DNA of 64,000 bases from Pseudomonadota bacterium. Its GTDB lineage: Bacteria; Desulfobacterota; Syntrophia; Syntrophales; UBA8958. Numbering within the stretch: the stretch's first letter is position 1; each line of letters starts with the position of its first letter. A program made the translations under genes and the position numbers. Below the pieces are notes generated by a model. The model saw only the letters and a list, made by a program, of their open reading frames with translations, did no database searches and had not been told where the DNA came from. This document shows positions 1-10,730 of the stretch, in pieces. The stretch spans positions 24,399 through 88,398 of the forward strand of contig JASGUC010000012.1 in the NCBI GenBank assembly GCA_030057915.1. Reading direction: 5' to 3'.

Positions 1-113
1 TGCTTCGCCGGCCTTCCTGGCAACATAGATTCTTGTTTCCCCGATGTCAAGAAGCCATCATTGGCGAGCCGGGCAAGGATGAATAAAGCACCAGAAAAAC
101 ATCGGGATTAGTC

Positions 114-142
114 TTGACAATGGAACGCGAAAGGTATATAAG
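114..142 (+). promoter_or_regulatory. Sigma70-type promoter of the beta-oxidation cluster
   Basis: TTGACA at 114-119 and TATAAG at 137-142 are separated by 17 bp, so transcription should start near 149. This would give the first thiolase gene a leader of about 370 nt. No other good promoter was seen before the cluster. Confidence 0.6.
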
Positions 143-522
143 CCCCGTGGTTGTGCGGTTCAGGCGGGCGCAGCCGTTCACCGAATCCTTACATTTCAAG
201 CCATCACCTCGACAAAAGAGCGTTTTTGCGCTTGAAATCCCTGAAGTTTAAGGAGATGACCCGGCCGTGATGCGACATACCTCCAGCAGGACAGGCAGGC
301 CAAGAGACGTCAGAACCATCTTGAAGAATTTTCCCCATTCATTTCATCAATACAATCCCAGGACAAAGAGGCAGGATGGAACCCATCCCCGGTGCATCAT
401 GCCCGGAGAGGGGCCCGGGGGGAGCGGGTTTACGACCGGCGCGAAAAGATAGTCGGAACTAACCGGCGCGGGGCTCTGAAAGAGGCCTGAGAGCGCCGGT
501 GACGAGGAAAGAAGGAGGAGAA
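143..522 (+). other. Long untranslated leader without a recognised gene
   Basis: About 370 bases lie between the inferred transcription start and the thiolase start codon. The only open frame on the plus strand (267-452) lacks a ribosome binding site and any family resemblance. I see no riboswitch class I can name. The leader length alone leaves room for post-transcriptional control. Confidence 0.4.
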
Positions 523-1884
523 ATGGAAAAAGTGCCGCAGAAGTTGGAAAAGACAAGGAAGGATTATTACAAGGACGCGCCGATTGCCAAATTCGGCGAG
601 CGGAAGCCCGATTATTCCGGGATGGGCAAAAGGATCAAGAACGCCTTCAAGGGCCTGCGCGAGGTGGTCTGCGTCGAGGCCTGCCGGACGCCCTACGGGG
701 TCTTTGGGGGGGGCTTGAAGGGTTTCGACGCCCCTCAGCTTGGGGCGCTGGCCATCAAGGAGTGTCTCCGGAGAACGAACGGCAAGGTCAAACCGGAAGA
801 TATCGATTATGTTTTCATGGGTCAGGTCGTTCCCGCGGGCTGCGGTCAGGTGCCGAGCCGACAGGCGACGCTGCTCGCCGGCCTGCCGGAGTGGGTTCCC
901 TCCATCACCGTCAACAAGGTCTGCTCATCCGGGATCAAGACCGTAGATCTGGCCGTCCAGATGATCCAGACCGGGCGGGCCGAAATCGTCATTGCCGGGG
1001 GCCAGGAGAGCATGAGCAACTGTCCGTATTCCCTCCCGGACATGCGCTGGGGAAGCCGCATGGGCCTTCCCAACGGCCGCACGGTTGACCTGATGGTCTA
1101 TGACGGCCTCTGGGATGCCTTCTACAACCGCCACATGGCCATCCACGGTTCCGAGACGGCGGACGAATTTGGCTACACCCGCCAGGATCAGGACGAATGG
1201 GGCTACCAGTCCCAGATGCGGGCCGTGGCGGCGATGAAAGAGGGCAAACTCGATGACGAGATCTTCCCCGTGGAGATCAAGAAAGGCAAGGAAACCATTA
1301 TTTTCGACAAGGACGAGGGACCCCGGCCCTATACGACCATGGAAGGCCTCGCCAAGCTGCCGCCCGTCTTCAATCACAAGAGCACCGTGACGGGTGAACC
1401 CGGCGGGGTGACGGCGGGGAACGCCCCGGGCGTCAACGACGGCGGCGATGTCTGCCTGATCATGAGCCGAGAGAAGGCCGATGCCCTTGGCATGAAACCC
1501 CTCTTCACCATCCTCGACTACGCCGAGGTCTCCCAGCCGACGAAGGACATTGCCACGGTGCCCGGCCTGTCCATCAAGAAGGTTCTGGAACAGAACGACA
1601 TGACCGTGGACCAGATGGACGTAATCGAGATCAACGAGGCCTTCGCGGCGGTGGCGATCATCAGCGCCCGGACGATCCTCGGGATGTCCAAGGAGGAGAT
1701 GTTCAAGAAGGTGAATCCCAACGGCAGCGCCATCGCCTATGGCCATCCCATCGGCGCCACGGGGGCCCGGATCCTCATGACCCTGGCCTATGAGTTGCGA
1801 CGCCGTGGCGGCGGCATCGGGGTGTGCGGGATCTGCTCCGGCCACGCCCAGGGCGACGCCATGTTGATCAGAGTGGATAAATAA
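523..1884 (+). CDS. Acetyl-CoA acetyltransferase (thiolase)
   Basis: Thiolase of the beta-ketothiolase family, which cleaves 3-ketoacyl-CoA with CoA or condenses two acetyl-CoA. The nucleophile is the Cys in VNKVCSSGIK (about residue 134). The catalytic His is in GHPIGATGA (about 408), followed by the C-terminal motif GICSGHAQGD. The protein is 453 aa, longer than the usual 390, because of a charged N-terminal extension of about 45 residues before the core begins at REVVCVEACRTPYG. The start is placed at the ATG behind GGAGGAGAA rather than the GTG at 499, which has no Shine-Dalgarno. It heads a cluster with a second thiolase, dehydrogenase, crotonase and acyl-CoA dehydrogenase. Direction of the reaction cannot be read from sequence. 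Confidence 0.93.
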   Translation: MEKVPQKLEKTRKDYYKDAPIAKFGERKPDYSGMGKRIKNAFKGLREVVCVEACRTPYGVFGGGLKGFDAPQLGALAIKECLRRTNGKVKPEDIDYVFMGQVVPAGCGQVPSRQATLLAGLPEWVPSITVNKVCSSGIKTVDLAVQMIQTGRAEIVIAGGQESMSNCPYSLPDMRWGSRMGLPNGRTVDLMVYDGLWDAFYNRHMAIHGSETADEFGYTRQDQDEWGYQSQMRAVAAMKEGKLDDEIFPVEIKKGKETIIFDKDEGPRPYTTMEGLAKLPPVFNHKSTVTGEPGGVTAGNAPGVNDGGDVCLIMSREKADALGMKPLFTILDYAEVSQPTKDIATVPGLSIKKVLEQNDMTVDQMDVIEINEAFAAVAIISARTILGMSKEEMFKKVNPNGSAIAYGHPIGATGARILMTLAYELRRRGGGIGVCGICSGHAQGDAMLIRVDK

Positions 1885-1921
1885 TTGTAAATATACTTTT
1901 TTTGAAAGGAGAAGCGGTGGT

Positions 1922-3211
<1,290 letters not shown>

Positions 3212-3230
3212 ACGAGCGTCGATTATGATC

Positions 3231-3254
3231 GGGGCGGCCCGTCCGGGCCGCCCC
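3231..3254 (+). terminator. Intercistronic GC-rich hairpin
   Basis: GGGGCGGCCC at 3231-3240 pairs perfectly with GGGCCGCCCC at 3245-3254 around a 4-base loop. No T-tract follows, so this is more likely an mRNA-stabilising or partial-termination hairpin between the thiolase and the dehydrogenase than a full terminator. Confidence 0.55.
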
Positions 3255-3288
3255 CTCATGAAATCTTATCATTCAAGGAGGGTTGAAC

Positions 3289-4149
3289 ATGGCAGTTAAG
3301 ACCTTTGGCGTCATTGGCGCCGGACAGATGGGAAACGGCATCGCCCAGGTGGCGGCCTATCCCGGCGGATTGAACGTCATCATGAACGACATCGCCGATC
3401 AGTTCGTGGACCGGGGCTTCGATACCATCTCGAAAAACCTCGACCGGCTGGTGGCCAAGGAGAAGCTCACGACGGATCAGAAGGCGGAGATCCTGAGCCG
3501 GATCAAAAAGAGCACCAATCTCGAGGACATGAAGGATGCGGATTTCGTGGTGGAGGCGGCGGTGGAGAGGGAAGACCTGAAACTCGGCATCTTCAGGAAG
3601 CTTGACGAGGTCTGCAAGCCCGACGTGGTTCTCGCCACGAACACCTCGTCCATTCCCATTACCCGCATTGCCGGGGCGACCAAAAGGGCGGACAAGGTCA
3701 TCGGCATGCACTTCATGAATCCCGTTCCGGTGATGCGGCTTGTGGAGATCATCCGCGGCCTGGCCACCTCCCAGGCGACCTACGACCTGACGGAGAGCCT
3801 CAGCAAACAGTTCGGTAAGGTCCCGGTGGAATGCAACGACTTCCCCGGCTTCATCTCCAACCGCATCCTCATGCCCATGATCAACGAGGCCTTCTGCGCC
3901 CTCATGGAGGGAGTGGGAACTCCCAAGGCCATTGACGACATCATGATGCTCGGCATGAATCATCCCATGGGCCCCCTGGCGCTGGCCGATCTCATCGGCC
4001 TGGATACCTGCTGGGCGATCATGGACGTCCTCTACAAGGGCTTCGGCGATTCCAAATACCGTCCCTCGCCCCTGTTGAAGAAGTATGTGGATGCCGGCTG
4101 GGTGGGTCGCAAGGTTGGGCGTGGCGTTTACGATTACAGCAAAAAGTAG
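3289..4149 (+). CDS. 3-hydroxybutyryl-CoA dehydrogenase
   Basis: NAD(P)-dependent oxidation of 3-hydroxyacyl-CoA to 3-ketoacyl-CoA. The N-terminal Rossmann motif [14 protein letters not shown] starts at residue 5, the catalytic His is in [10 protein letters not shown], and the C-terminal domain ends in GVYDYSKK, typical of the family. At 286 aa it has the usual length of bacterial Hbd. The ATG at 3289 has AAGGAGGG at good spacing and is preferred to the TTG at 3283. It sits between the thiolases and the crotonase, completing the middle of a short-chain beta-oxidation path. Confidence 0.95.
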   Translation: MAVKTFGVIGAGQMGNGIAQVAAYPGGLNVIMNDIADQFVDRGFDTISKNLDRLVAKEKLTTDQKAEILSRIKKSTNLEDMKDADFVVEAAVEREDLKLGIFRKLDEVCKPDVVLATNTSSIPITRIAGATKRADKVIGMHFMNPVPVMRLVEIIRGLATSQATYDLTESLSKQFGKVPVECNDFPGFISNRILMPMINEAFCALMEGVGTPKAIDDIMMLGMNHPMGPLALADLIGLDTCWAIMDVLYKGFGDSKYRPSPLLKKYVDAGWVGRKVGRGVYDYSKK

Positions 4150-4198
4150 AGGAATCGGCATCCATCGTGGGTGCCCAAGTGCATAAGGGGGTATGTTT

Positions 4199-4981
4199 AT
4201 GGAATATCAGAATCTGATCTTTGCGGTGGAAGCGGGGGTGGCGACCATTACCTTCAATCGTCCCAAGGCCCTCAACGCCATGAACTCCGTGACGATGAAG
4301 GAACTCTACGATGCGGCGATGCGCTGCCAGACGGATCCGGACATCAAGGCGATCATCCTCACGGGCGCCGGGGACAAGGCCTTCGTGGCCGGGGCGGACA
4401 TATCCGAAATGCAGAACATGCGCCCCCAGGAGGCCATGGAATTCATGGAACTGGGTCACGCCGCCCTGCGCCTCATCGAAACCATGTCCAAGCCGTCCAT
4501 CGCGGCGGTCAACGGCTTTGCCCTGGGAGGCGGGACGGAAATCTCCATGGCCTGCGATATGCGCTTCGCCTCCGACAAGGCCCGCTTCGGACAGCCGGAA
4601 ATCCTCATCGGCCTGATCCCCGGTTGGGGAGGAACCCAGCGGCTGGCGCGCCTCATCGGCGTTGGCCGGGCAAAGGAAATCATCATGGGGGGCGGTCAGT
4701 TGGATGCCCAGCGGGCCTACGAGATCGGTCTGGTAAACCGGGTCATCCCCGCTGACCAGCTCATGGACGAAACGAGGAAGTTTGCCGCCAAACTCGCCGG
4801 CCTGCCGGGATTCGCCCTGAAGATGGCGAAGCACGCCATCGTTTATGGTTACGATCTGGCCCTGGACAATGCGAACAAGCTGGAAGTGGAATGTTGCTCC
4901 CAGTGCTTCAGCACCGATGACCAGAAGGAGGGGATGAAGGCGTTCCTTGAGAAGCGAAAGCCGAATTTCAAGGGTTGTTGA
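4199..4981 (+). CDS. Enoyl-CoA hydratase (crotonase)
   Basis: Hydrates crotonyl-CoA and similar enoyl-CoAs. Crotonase fold with the oxyanion-hole segment AFVAGADISEM. Both catalytic acids of true hydratases are present, in GGGTEISMACD and GQPEILIGLIPGWGGTQRL. The protein is 260 aa, standard length. The ATG at 4199 is 6-8 bases after AAGGGGG; the in-frame ATG at 4193 is too close to that site. It lies directly after hbd, and its product/substrate relation to the dehydrogenases on each side supports a butyryl-CoA/crotonyl-CoA route. Confidence 0.95.
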   Translation: MEYQNLIFAVEAGVATITFNRPKALNAMNSVTMKELYDAAMRCQTDPDIKAIILTGAGDKAFVAGADISEMQNMRPQEAMEFMELGHAALRLIETMSKPSIAAVNGFALGGGTEISMACDMRFASDKARFGQPEILIGLIPGWGGTQRLARLIGVGRAKEIIMGGGQLDAQRAYEIGLVNRVIPADQLMDETRKFAAKLAGLPGFALKMAKHAIVYGYDLALDNANKLEVECCSQCFSTDDQKEGMKAFLEKRKPNFKGC

Positions 4982-5104
4982 CAAGAAAGGAGGCAAACGG
5001 AGCAGGGTGGGGCGTCGCCCCTCTCTCCGGAGCCGGGGGGACGACCGCTCATGTGTATCGGCACTTTAACCTTTCATCATTCTATAATTAAGGGGGGTAA
5101 CAGC

Positions 5105-6253
5105 ATGAATTTCGGACTGACGGAAGAACAACAGATGGTAAAGGATCAGGTAACCAAGTTTGCCGAAACCGAGATTAAACCCATTGCCGCGGAACTGGAC
5201 AAAACCCATCGCCATCCCGAGGAAATCTGCCGAAAGTTGGGCGAGATGGGCATCATGGGCGTCGCCGTGCCCACGGAATACGGCGGAGCGGGCATGGACA
5301 CGGTCACCTATGTGCTCTGTATGATCGCCATTTCCAAGGCCTGCGCCAGCACGGGCGTCATCGTGTCGGTCAACAACTCCCTCTACGGCTTCCCGGTGAA
5401 GACCTACGGGACGGAGGAACAGAAGCAGAAATTCCTCCCCCCCGTGGCGGGAGGCAAGGTCGAGGGCTGCTACGCCCTCACGGAGGCCGGCGCCGGCTCC
5501 GACGCCGCGGCCCTGGCCTGCCGGGCGGAACTCAAAGGCGACAAGTTCGTTGTCAACGGGACCAAACGCTTCATCACCAACGGCAACGTGGCTCAATACT
5601 GCGTCCTGGCGGCGACGGAAGATCCGGCCAAGGGCTACAAGGGCGTCCTGAACCTCGTCGTCGATCTCAAGAACACCAAGGGCTTTTCCATCGGCAAGAT
5701 CGAGGAGAAGATGGGCATTCTCGCCTCCGGGACGGCGGAGTTGGTTTTCGAGGATGCGGAAGTGCCGGCGGAGAACCTCCTGGGGAAACCCGGTCAGGGC
5801 TTCCGGCAGATGCTCTCCGGTCTGGATGCCGGCCGCATCGGCATCGGCTCCCAGGCCTGCGGCATCGGCAAGGCCGCCCTGGAGGACGCCCTGAACTACG
5901 CCAAGGAAAGGGTGCAGTTCGGCAAGCCCATCGCCTCCTTCCAGGCCATTCAGTTCAAACTCGCCGACATGGCGACGGAACTGGAAGCGGCGGAACTGCT
6001 CCTCCTCCGGGCCGCTTGGATGGAAGACCATCACATGGATTACGAGAAGGAGTCGGCCATGGCCAAGATGTATGCCTCCGATGTGGCCATGAAGGCCGCC
6101 ATCGAAGGCGTTCAGATCTTCGGCGGCTATGGCTACTGCAAGGAATACCCAGCGGAACGTCATATGCGCGACGCCAAGATCTGCCAGATTTATGAAGGCA
6201 CCAACGAGATCCAGAGGGTCGTCATCGCCCGGAAGCTCCTGAGCCTCCGCTAA
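5105..6253 (+). CDS. Short-chain acyl-CoA dehydrogenase (butyryl-CoA dehydrogenase-like)
   Basis: FAD enzyme oxidising acyl-CoA to trans-2-enoyl-CoA, with electrons passed to ETF. At 382 aa it has the usual length. Visible motifs are CYALTEAGAGSDA (flavin binding), the helical domain with ERVQFGKPIASFQ, and the catalytic Glu in YEGTNEIQR near the C-terminus. The start ATG follows AAGGGGGGTAACAGC. It is the last gene of the beta-oxidation cluster. No etfAB genes lie nearby, so the electron acceptor must be encoded elsewhere. Confidence 0.95.
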   Translation: MNFGLTEEQQMVKDQVTKFAETEIKPIAAELDKTHRHPEEICRKLGEMGIMGVAVPTEYGGAGMDTVTYVLCMIAISKACASTGVIVSVNNSLYGFPVKTYGTEEQKQKFLPPVAGGKVEGCYALTEAGAGSDAAALACRAELKGDKFVVNGTKRFITNGNVAQYCVLAATEDPAKGYKGVLNLVVDLKNTKGFSIGKIEEKMGILASGTAELVFEDAEVPAENLLGKPGQGFRQMLSGLDAGRIGIGSQACGIGKAALEDALNYAKERVQFGKPIASFQAIQFKLADMATELEAAELLLLRAAWMEDHHMDYEKESAMAKMYASDVAMKAAIEGVQIFGGYGYCKEYPAERHMRDAKICQIYEGTNEIQRVVIARKLLSLR

Positions 6254-6277
6254 ACGCGACCTTAAACCATAGACTCA

Positions 6278-6312
6278 GGGGGCGGGGGAAAGCATCACCC
6301 GCCCCCTTTCCT
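6278..6312 (+). terminator. Rho-independent terminator of the beta-oxidation cluster
   Basis: GGGGGCGGG (6278-6286) pairs perfectly with CCCGCCCCC (6298-6306) and is followed by a pyrimidine run TTTCCTTTCC. It lies 25 bp after the acyl-CoA dehydrogenase stop codon. Confidence 0.75.
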
Positions 6313-6339
6313 TTCCCCCTTTCTCAAGGAGTTTTATCC

Positions 6340-7545
6340 ATGCATCCGGAATTGATCGACACCCTGGTGATACCCAACACGACAAAGATCATCTTTCTCA
6401 TCATGGACGGTCTCGGCGGTCTGCCCGGACCGGGAGGGCAGACGGAGCTGGAAGCGGCTCAGACGCCCAACCTGGATGCCCTGGCGAAGGGGGGCGTCTG
6501 CGGGCTTCTCGATCCCGTCGGTTACGGGATAACCCCGGGAAGCGGCCCGGCGCACTTTGCCCTGTTTGGCTATGACCCCGTGAAAAACAACATCGGCCGG
6601 GGGATCCTCGAAGGGGCCGGCATCGACTTTCCCATGACCGAGCGGGACCTCCTGATCCGAGTCAATTTCGCCACCGTGGACAAAAACGGCCTGGTTATCG
6701 ACCGGCGCGCCGGCCGCATCGACAATGAAACGAACCGTCGCATCTGTCGGAAGCTCCAGGAAAACATCCGGGCGCCGGAAGCCGTGGAGGTCATGTTTCA
6801 ACCGGTGAAGGAGCACCGGGCGGTCTTGGCGATCCGGGGGGATGGCCTGGCCGAGGAGATTCAGGAAACCGACCCCCAGCAGCTTGGCAAGCCGCCCCTG
6901 CCCCCCCGCGCCCTAGTCCCGGCGGCGGCGGCTACGGAGCGGATACTCGCCGCGGTCGTTGAACAGGCCGGGGAGATCCTCGCCGACGAGCCGCGGGCCA
7001 ATATGCTCCTCCTTAGGGGATATGCAAAATACCGCCGTTATCGATCCCTGTACGAACGCTATCTACTCGAAGCCCTGGCCATCGCCGGCTACCCCATGTA
7101 TCGGGGCATCGCAAGGCTCTTGGGGATGGCCATCGGGGCGCCCACGGAAACCGTGGAGGAGGAAATCGCCCTCTTGAGGCGGGAATACGGCAAGTACGAT
7201 TTCTTCTTCCTCCATGTAAAGGCCACGGATTCCCGGGGCGAGGACGGGAACTTCGACGGCAAGGTCAAGGTCATCGAACAGGTGGATTCCTTATTGCCGG
7301 ATATTGTCGCCCTGGGTCCCGAGGTCCTCGTCGTCACCGGCGATCATTCCACGCCGGCGACCCTGGCCGGTCATTCCTGGCACCCGTCGCCGGTCATCCT
7401 CGCCGCGCCTACGTGCCGCCCGGACCGGGTCGCCCATTTCTCCGAGCGGGATTGCATCCACGGCGGCCTGGGGCGGATGCCCATGATGTATCTCATGGGT
7501 CAGGCCCTGGCCCATGCCCGCCGGCTGGAGAAGTTCGGCGCCTGA
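6340..7545 (+). CDS. apgM: 2,3-bisphosphoglycerate-independent phosphoglycerate mutase, archaeal type
   Basis: Interconverts 3- and 2-phosphoglycerate in glycolysis/gluconeogenesis. The alkaline-phosphatase-superfamily fold is shown by the first metal motif LIMDGLGGLPG, the phosphorylated-Ser region GITPGSGPAH, KATDSRGEDGNFDGK and the C-terminal metal motif VTGDHSTPA. At 401 aa it matches the ApgM family, which is shorter than bacterial GpmI (about 510). AAGGAG precedes the ATG. It stands alone behind a terminator. Confidence 0.93.
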   Translation: MHPELIDTLVIPNTTKIIFLIMDGLGGLPGPGGQTELEAAQTPNLDALAKGGVCGLLDPVGYGITPGSGPAHFALFGYDPVKNNIGRGILEGAGIDFPMTERDLLIRVNFATVDKNGLVIDRRAGRIDNETNRRICRKLQENIRAPEAVEVMFQPVKEHRAVLAIRGDGLAEEIQETDPQQLGKPPLPPRALVPAAAATERILAAVVEQAGEILADEPRANMLLLRGYAKYRRYRSLYERYLLEALAIAGYPMYRGIARLLGMAIGAPTETVEEEIALLRREYGKYDFFFLHVKATDSRGEDGNFDGKVKVIEQVDSLLPDIVALGPEVLVVTGDHSTPATLAGHSWHPSPVILAAPTCRPDRVAHFSERDCIHGGLGRMPMMYLMGQALAHARRLEKFGA

Positions 7546-7635
7546 GCGGCCCTCCGGCGCCGGAAAGCCGCCTCCGCGTGGTCGGCGGCGTCCTGGCGGA
7601 GCATCCCGTCCCGGCCTGGTGGCGGGCAACGCCCT

Positions 7636-7756
7636 GAGGGCTTTGAATAACCGCCATTTTCGTCATTTCGACCGAAGGGAGAAATCTTTAACAAACTGCC
7701 ATGATTAGGATTTCTCGTCGCTCGCGCTCCTCGAAATGACATTTTTCAAAGCTCTC
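7636..7756. repeat. Short inverted-repeat element (AGACCTTTGAA-family)
   Basis: GAGGGCTTTGAA (7636-7647) and TTCAAAGCTCTC (7745-7756) form imperfect terminal inverted repeats. Inside, GTCATTTCGA (7662-7671) and TCGAAATGAC (7731-7740) form a second, perfect inverted pair, and GGAGAAATC is mirrored by GATTTCTC. The same inner and outer motifs recur at 51875-52022, and the outer motif recurs at 32978-33111. The rest of the apgM-nrdD gap outside this element and the nrdD control region shows nothing else. Confidence 0.65.
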
Positions 7757-7816
7757 GCCCCCGTTCCCTGGCCGTTGCCGGTTTTCCTGTCTTGTCTTGG
7801 CGTCTGCCGATTTTCC

Positions 7817-7845
7817 TTGCCTAAAACAACATGTAGTGTTAGATG
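7817..7845 (+). promoter_or_regulatory. Possible nrdD promoter overlapping NrdR box 1
   Basis: TTGCCT (7817-7822) and TAGATG (7840-7845) are 17 bp apart. The -10 match is weak. The spacer coincides with the first NrdR-like box, which would suit repression. Confidence 0.35.
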
Positions 7846-7870
7846 TCCGTACCGACGCCATATATAGTGT
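7824..7870 (+). promoter_or_regulatory. Pair of NrdR boxes upstream of nrdD
   Basis: Box 1 (7824-7839, AAACAACATGTAGTGT) and box 2 (7855-7870, ACGCCATATATAGTGT) match the NrdR consensus ACACWATATATWGTGT at 13 and 14 of 16 positions by my count. They are 31 bp apart start to start, the three-helical-turn spacing known for NrdR operators. This predicts repression of nrdDG by the ATP/dATP-sensing repressor NrdR. The nrdR gene is not in the window. Confidence 0.8.
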
Positions 7871-7935
7871 GAACTTTAATCGCATCGAGAACTAACCGCC
7901 TTTTACCGGTGATAGCTCACCGCCCGGAGGTAAGT

Positions 7936-10032
7936 ATGCACGCCAAGATCCGCAAACGCGACGGCCGTCTGGTCAAATTCAGGGCCGAGAAGATCACCAA
8001 TGCCATCGCCAAGGCCGGGGCGGCCACGGGAGAATTCGACGAAAAGATTGCCCGCAAGATGACCATCAAGGTCTTGAACCTGGCCGAGAGACTTTTCGAC
8101 GGCAGGATCATGACGGTGGAGGAGGTTCAGGATATCGTCGAGGAGGCCCTTCTGGATTCGCCCTACCGGCGGACCGCCAAGGCTTATATCATCTACCGGG
8201 ATCAGCATGCCCGCCTCAGGGAGATCGCGAACAAAATGGAGATCGACCTCGTAGATCAATACCTCCGGAAGATCGACTGGAAGGTGCATGAAAACAGCAA
8301 CATGGATTATTCACTCCAGGGGTTGAACAACTATATATCCTCCGAGGTCAGCAAGGTTTACTGGCTCAACGAGATCTATTCCCCGGAGATCCGGAAGGCC
8401 CACGGGGAGGGGGATTTCCATATCCATGACCTGAGCCTCCTGTCCGTTTACTGCGTGGGCTGGGACCTTTACGATTTGCTGATGGAAGGATTCAGAGGCG
8501 TCTCCGGCAAGGTGGAGAGCAAACCCGCACGACATCTCCGCAGCGTCCTGGGGCAGGTGGTCAATTTCTTCTATACCCTCCAGGGAGAGGCGGCGGGGGC
8601 CCAGGCCTTTTCCAGTTTCGACACCCTCCTGGCGCCCTTTATCCGTTCCGATGGCCTCGATTATCAGGAGGTCAAGCAGGCCCTCCAGGAATTCATCTTC
8701 AATATCAACGTTCCCACCCGGGTGGGCTTTCAGACCCCCTTCACCAATGTCACCCTGGACGTCGTCGTCCCCCGGCACTTCGCGGATCAACCCGTAATCA
8801 TCGGCGGCGATCCGCAACGGGAAACCTACGGCGAATACCAGGAGGAGATGGATATTTTCAACAGGGCGTTTCTCGAGGTCATGGCCGCGGGCGATGCCAA
8901 GGGTCGGGTCTTTACCTTTCCTATCCCGACCTACAATATCACTCGGGACTTCGATTGGGAGGCCCCCAACCTCGACGGCCTCTGGGAGATGACGGCCAAA
9001 TATGGGACGCCCTATTTCTCAAATTTCGTCAACTCCGACATGAGTCCCGAGGACGCCCGCAGTATGTGCTGTCGATTGCGCATAGACAACCGGGACCTGG
9101 AAAAACGGGGAGGCGGGCTGTTCGGTTCCCATCCCCTGACCGGTTCCATCGGCGTCGTCACCATCAACATGCCGCGGATCGGTCACCTTGCCGCTTCGGA
9201 AAGCGAATTCTTCCAGCGCCTGGAGAGGTTGATGATCATTGCCCGGGAAAGCCTGGAGACGAAGCGCAAGGTCCTGGAAAAATTCACCGACGGGAATCTC
9301 TATCCCTACACCAGGCATTATCTGCGGAAGATGAAGGGGCGTTTCGGGGAATACTGGAAGAATCATTTTTCCACCATCGGGCTGGTGGGGATGAACGAGG
9401 CCTGTCTGAATCTCCTGGGTCGGGGCATCGGGACGCCGGAGGGACAGGATTTTACGAAGCGGACGCTGGATTTCATGAGGGAGAGGCTCATTGCCTTTCA
9501 GAAGGCCACGAAGAACAACTACAACCTGGAAGCGACGCCGGCGGAGGGCGCATCTTACCGCCTGGCCCGGATGGACAAGGAAAGATACCCCGAGACATGG
9601 TGCGCCAACGAAGAGGCCTTCCGAAGCCGGACAGCGGCGCCTTTTTACACCAATTCCACGCAATTGCCGGTCAATTTCACGGACGATATCTTCGCCGCCC
9701 TGGACCTACAGGACGACATCCAGACAAAATATACCGGCGGGACGGTATTTCATGCCTTTGCCGGGGAGCGGATCGACGACCCCGCCGCCGTGCGCGGCCT
9801 TGTCCGCAAGGTCTGCAACCAGTACCGGCTTCCCTACCTGACCTTTACCCCTACCTTCAGCGTCTGCCCTTCCCACGGCTATCTCACGGGGGAACAGGAC
9901 GTATGTCCGGAATGCTGGGAGCCATGCGAGGTTTATTCGCGGGTGGTGGGCTACCTTCGGCCAGTGAAACAGTGGAACCGGGGCAAGCAGGAGGAATTCA
10001 GGCTCCGGAGGACATTCCAGACGACGAGATGA
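7936..10032 (+). CDS. nrdD: Anaerobic ribonucleoside-triphosphate reductase (class III)
   Basis: Oxygen-sensitive glycyl-radical enzyme that makes dNTPs from NTPs. An ATP-cone occupies about residues 1-95 (KIRKRDGRLVKF to YRDQHARL), followed by the reductase barrel. The C-terminal zinc site (CPSHGY, CPECWEPC) leads into the glycyl radical loop SRVVGYLRPV. The protein is 698 aa, normal for the family. The ATG at 7936 follows CGGAGGTA; the in-frame ATG at 7909 has no such site. Its stop overlaps the start of the activase gene by 4 bp (ATGA), so translation is coupled. NrdR boxes lie upstream. Confidence 0.96.
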   Translation: MHAKIRKRDGRLVKFRAEKITNAIAKAGAATGEFDEKIARKMTIKVLNLAERLFDGRIMTVEEVQDIVEEALLDSPYRRTAKAYIIYRDQHARLREIANKMEIDLVDQYLRKIDWKVHENSNMDYSLQGLNNYISSEVSKVYWLNEIYSPEIRKAHGEGDFHIHDLSLLSVYCVGWDLYDLLMEGFRGVSGKVESKPARHLRSVLGQVVNFFYTLQGEAAGAQAFSSFDTLLAPFIRSDGLDYQEVKQALQEFIFNINVPTRVGFQTPFTNVTLDVVVPRHFADQPVIIGGDPQRETYGEYQEEMDIFNRAFLEVMAAGDAKGRVFTFPIPTYNITRDFDWEAPNLDGLWEMTAKYGTPYFSNFVNSDMSPEDARSMCCRLRIDNRDLEKRGGGLFGSHPLTGSIGVVTINMPRIGHLAASESEFFQRLERLMIIARESLETKRKVLEKFTDGNLYPYTRHYLRKMKGRFGEYWKNHFSTIGLVGMNEACLNLLGRGIGTPEGQDFTKRTLDFMRERLIAFQKATKNNYNLEATPAEGASYRLARMDKERYPETWCANEEAFRSRTAAPFYTNSTQLPVNFTDDIFAALDLQDDIQTKYTGGTVFHAFAGERIDDPAAVRGLVRKVCNQYRLPYLTFTPTFSVCPSHGYLTGEQDVCPECWEPCEVYSRVVGYLRPVKQWNRGKQEEFRLRRTFQTTR

Positions 10033-10718
10033 AGATCGGCGGCTGGCGGAGGTTCTCCCTGATCGACTATCCCGGCCGGATCGGCGCCGTGGTCTTCACC
10101 CAGGGTTGCAATTTCCGCTGCCCCTATTGTCACAATCCCGAACTCGTCGATCCCCGCCGCTTCGGAAAGACGATCCCCGCCGAGGATATTCTCGCCTTCC
10201 TGTCCGGACGGCGGGGGAAATTGGATGCCGTTACCGTAACCGGCGGCGAACCGACCCTACAGAGAGGCCTTGCCGATTTCTTGACCCGTGTCAAAGAGAT
10301 GGGCTTTCTCGTGAAACTCGACACCAATGGCGCCGCCCCCGCGATACTGGCCCGGCTTCTGGAGAAAGGCTTGGTGGACTACATCGCCATGGATGTAAAA
10401 GGGCCGCTGGATAAGTATGCCGCCATCACCGGCGTCGCGGTGGACGCCGGGGTTATCGTGGCCAGTGTCTCGTTGATTTCCGCCTCCGGCATCGCCCATG
10501 AATTCCGCACCACCCTGGCGGCCCCCTTCCTCACCCCGGAGGATGTCGTCGTCACGGCCGGGCTGATTCCGTCTCGATCGAGATATGTGTTGCAGAGGTT
10601 TGCGCCGGCCGAACACCTCGCGCCCGGACTGGGAGAGAAGAATCGCTTTACGGACGAGGAAATCGACGTGGTGAAGTCCCGAATCGAAAAACACCTTTCC
10701 CGCGTGGCGATTCGATGA
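10029..10718 (+). CDS. nrdG: Anaerobic ribonucleotide reductase activating protein (radical SAM)
   Basis: Radical-SAM activase that installs the glycyl radical on NrdD. The 4Fe-4S motif CNFRCPYC occurs near residue 31, preceded by the typical FSLIDYPGRIGAVVFTQG. TVTGGEPTLQ is the SAM-contacting GGE motif and LDTNG follows. The protein is 229 aa. The open frame extends far upstream inside nrdD, but the ATG overlapping the nrdD stop is where family similarity starts. Confidence 0.94.
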   Translation: MKIGGWRRFSLIDYPGRIGAVVFTQGCNFRCPYCHNPELVDPRRFGKTIPAEDILAFLSGRRGKLDAVTVTGGEPTLQRGLADFLTRVKEMGFLVKLDTNGAAPAILARLLEKGLVDYIAMDVKGPLDKYAAITGVAVDAGVIVASVSLISASGIAHEFRTTLAAPFLTPEDVVVTAGLIPSRSRYVLQRFAPAEHLAPGLGEKNRFTDEEIDVVKSRIEKHLSRVAIR

Positions 10719-10730
10719 TATGGCTGGGGC

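Noticed and set aside
267..452. 61-codon frame in the leader before the first thiolase
   Set aside because: No ribosome binding site, composition unlike a protein, no conserved features.
8955..10028. Upstream extension of the nrdG frame
   Set aside because: Lies wholly inside nrdD; family similarity begins at the ATG overlapping the nrdD stop.
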